Positions 62,442 to 64,000 of a stretch of DNA of 64,000 nt are shown here, piece after piece (the first letter of the stretch is position 1; each line of letters begins with the position of its first letter). This stretch comes from Chloroflexota bacterium (GTDB lineage Bacteria; Chloroflexota; Anaerolineae; Aggregatilineales; J027), in the NCBI GenBank assembly GCA_013112715.1, contig JABFGB010000021.1, positions 56,968-120,967 on the forward strand, written 5' to 3'. The notes under the pieces were generated by a model. It saw only the letters and a list, made by a program, of their open reading frames with translations. It had not been told where the DNA came from and ran no database searches. A program made the translations under genes and the position numbers.

Positions 62442-63095
62442 TTATTCGGCCTCCGGCACAATCGCCAACAAGGGGATTTCGAGCAATCGCTCCACATCCT
62501 CGGCGCGACGTAAAATATTCGACTCCAGATATTCCAACACAAACGCCACAATGAACCCAATAATCAGGCCGAGAATCGCGCCCGCCAGTACGTTGACTTG
62601 GGTGTTGGGCCGATGCTGACCATAGGTGGCGGTATCGAGCAGTTGGGCTTCGATACGATCTTGGCGGGTCAGTTGGCTATTTTCTCGATCTCGGAAGGCG
62701 ACCAGTTCCCGTCCCCATTCAGTGGCAATCGCGGCGGCTTGTGGGCCATCCGGCAAATCTACGGCGATTTGAATGGTCAAGGTCGTGGGGTCGGAATTGA
62801 TGGTCGTATTTGAGCGCAAATCCCCTGCCTGCATATCCAGTTGGAGGGTATCAATAACGCTGTTGGCTACCGAGTCGGTATTCAAATATTCGACAAAACT
62901 TCGCAGCAAGATTCGTAGGGTCTCCGAAAGGCCGAGGTCGTTTCGGGCGGGCAGCAACAGCACTTTTTGGGTGGCGCGATATTCAACCGTTTGGGCCTTA
63001 CTAAAGCCGAACGCGGCCCCGGCGGTAATCATAATCGCAAGGATAATGATCCAGCCGCGCCGCACCAGCACACGCACATAGTCGAGCAAATTCAT
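62442..63095 (-). CDS. Wzz/CapA-type polysaccharide chain-length or export co-polymerase protein
   Basis: 217 residues with the family layout: short cytoplasmic start (MNLLDYVRVLVRRGW), helix ~14-34 (IIILAIMITAGAAFGFSKA), an extracytoplasmic stretch of ~135 residues, and a second helix ~175-198 (VLAGAILGLIIGFIVAFVLEYL) preceded by HRPNTQVN. It works with a BY-kinase-type ATPase to set polymer length or drive export. First gene of the sugar cluster, preceded by a -10 box at 63134-63139. No polymerase (Wzy) or flippase is in the window. Confidence 0.85.
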   Translation of the reverse strand: MNLLDYVRVLVRRGWIIILAIMITAGAAFGFSKAQTVEYRATQKVLLLPARNDLGLSETLRILLRSFVEYLNTDSVANSVIDTLQLDMQAGDLRSNTTINSDPTTLTIQIAVDLPDGPQAAAIATEWGRELVAFRDRENSQLTRQDRIEAQLLDTATYGQHRPNTQVNVLAGAILGLIIGFIVAFVLEYLESNILRRAEDVERLLEIPLLAIVPEAE

Positions 63096-63133
63096 AAATG
63101 CTTATTCTCCGCAGTTGTGGCAAAGCGCCGCAC

Positions 63134-63139
63134 ATTATA
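63134..63139 (-). promoter_or_regulatory. -10 element upstream of the polysaccharide cluster
   Basis: Minus-strand CGC-TATAAT-G (-10 at 63139-63134), 39 bases before the Wzz-like ATG; the -35 is not recognisable. Confidence 0.45.
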
Positions 63140-63215
63140 GCGGTAGACAACCCCTATCGCCTAGCCCGTTGTTCAATCGTCTATGGAACGAAAGCCAAGA
63201 GTCGGGATTACAATT

Positions 63216-63914
63216 CTATGCACGTTGCACATCCCAAAATTTTTCTGTGAGCGATAAGGTAAATGGAGATTGTATTTGGGCAGTGGTAGTCACCATCAAA
63301 CGCCGCATAGCGCGAGTTGCGGCCACAAAAAACAAACGCCTTTGAGCATTTAAATACTCTTCTAAGTCATCTGAGCTATTCTCTGGCACAGGATTTGGTA
63401 ATTCACCTTGATCTACGAAGGGTACTATCACAATGGGAAACTCTAAACCTTTCGCAGAATGTATCGTGATAACCTTTACTTCTGGGATTTCAAGTTTCAG
63501 TTCATTTCCCTTCATAAAGCGAGCAGGTAATCCCTTGCTGAGACATTGGGAAGCAACCTTTTCAGCAAGATTATTTGATGGGCATAAAATTGCTCCTGAA
63601 CCAGTTGGGAGTTTTAGGAGGCGTGATTCTTGTCTAATAAATCTAACAATAACCTCTATATGTTCCTCCTCATCCTGAGCAATAAATAGAATTGGTTTGG
63701 GACCATAAATTATGCAGTTTTGAATTAGTGTTTCTTTATCCCCGACAGTCGTGTCAATAATTTCATGAGCCGCAGAAACGATTTCAGATGTAGTGCGATA
63801 ATTTCTATTTAAAACTCGAGTTCTCCTAGAAACATCAAGTTCTGCGTGGACTTTTGAATAAGAAAACCCTTTGTACGCCTGATGTGAAATTAAAAAGCGC
63901 GATGAGCAGGCCAT
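63216..63914 (-). pseudogene. UvrD/Rep-type helicase remnant, 5'-truncated
   Basis: A 232-codon frame holding only the second half of a superfamily 1 helicase: GFSYSKVHAEL, LNRNYRTTSEIV (motif IV), VKVITIHSAKGLEFPIVIVP (motif V) and QRRLFFVAATRAMRRLMV (motif VI). Walker A, the DE box and motif III are absent. Just upstream, the same strand carries what looks like the end of a transposase (63890-64000), so the 5' half was probably removed by an insertion or rearrangement. Without motifs I-III it cannot be an active helicase. Confidence 0.75.
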
Positions 63915-64000
63915 AGAAAGGACTGGACATCAATACCATACTGAAGGCGTAGCCAATAGCGCAACAGATGGGCGGTGACTTTGGCAATCAGGCGAGTTGC
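63890..64000 (-). mobile_element. C-terminal end of a probable DDE transposase (partial at window edge)
   Basis: A minus-strand frame, open from the window edge to a stop at 63890-63892, reads ATRLIAKVTAHLLRYWL and on to FLWPAHRAF. The 'AK.TAH....WL' pattern is like the C termini of IS982/IS4-like transposases. It overlaps, in another frame, the first codons of the helicase remnant. Family assignment is weak, because only 36 residues are visible and no terminal inverted repeat was identified. Confidence 0.45.

Noticed and set aside
1..64000. tRNA, rRNA, CRISPR arrays, prophage modules
   Set aside because: Intergenic regions were scanned by eye for tRNA T-loops, direct repeats with spacers and phage genes; nothing convincing was seen.

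Overview
The window looks like a chromosomal contig from an uncultured bacterium of the phylum Chloroflexota, probably Anaerolineae-like. Grounds: mid-GC composition; many exported proteins with Thr/Pro 'TPTPT' linkers, SH3b, PA14 and LysM modules; a PknB-type kinase with a long extracytoplasmic part; multi-GAF histidine kinases; DUF4058; and DUF2723-type membrane proteins. This placement is inference. No rRNA, tRNA, CRISPR array or intact mobile element was seen.

Layout. 1-4.6 kb (minus): end of an unknown gene, a PA14/SH3b surface protein, a CheY-like receiver, and a threonine-synthase-like enzyme fused to two receiver domains. 4.9-11.4 kb (plus): a complete oligopeptide-type ABC importer, with an attenuator-like hairpin plus an internal promoter after the binding-protein gene. 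11.4-14.3 kb (minus): PhzF-like protein, endonuclease V, AAA ATPase. 14.3-17.3 kb: thyX split by a 250-nt td-like group I intron, a PIN toxin/antitoxin pair whose toxin is frameshifted, another frameshifted gene, and a membrane protein. 17.4-22.9 kb: aspS, a Memo-family gene, and priA. 22.9-26.8 kb: DUF4058, LysM lipoprotein, DUF2723 protein. 26.9-36.3 kb: a 1,400-residue histidine kinase, a 1,195-residue Ser/Thr kinase and an SH3b protein. 36.3-43.2 kb: FKBP, pdxT, a T4 Rnl1-like RNA ligase, an isocitrate/isopropylmalate-type dehydrogenase, a response regulator, small proteins and the primary sigma factor. 43.5-50.8 kb: a bactofilin-like membrane protein, an ArsR/SRPBCC operon with a consensus promoter inside a perfect operator palindrome, a peptidase-MA gene followed by a dead paralogue, and rlmN. 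50.9-59.5 kb: two histidine kinases, TPR protein, beta-propeller protein, YihY. 59.6-63.1 kb: rfbB, rfbA, a BY-kinase homologue with degenerate ATPase motifs, and a Wzz-like protein. 63.2-64 kb: a truncated UvrD-like helicase abutting a transposase end.

How it fits together. Signalling is the dominant theme: three histidine kinases, one Ser/Thr kinase, and six receiver domains, two of them fused to a PLP enzyme. Several promoters share an extended -10 of the form (T/C)GCTAnAATG, fitting the primary sigma factor encoded here. The most notable items are the self-splicing intron in thyX, the PLP-enzyme/receiver fusion coupled by a 1-nt overlap to a free receiver, the Shine-Dalgarno-sequestering hairpin before the Memo gene, the active/dead peptidase pair and the degenerate BY-kinase.
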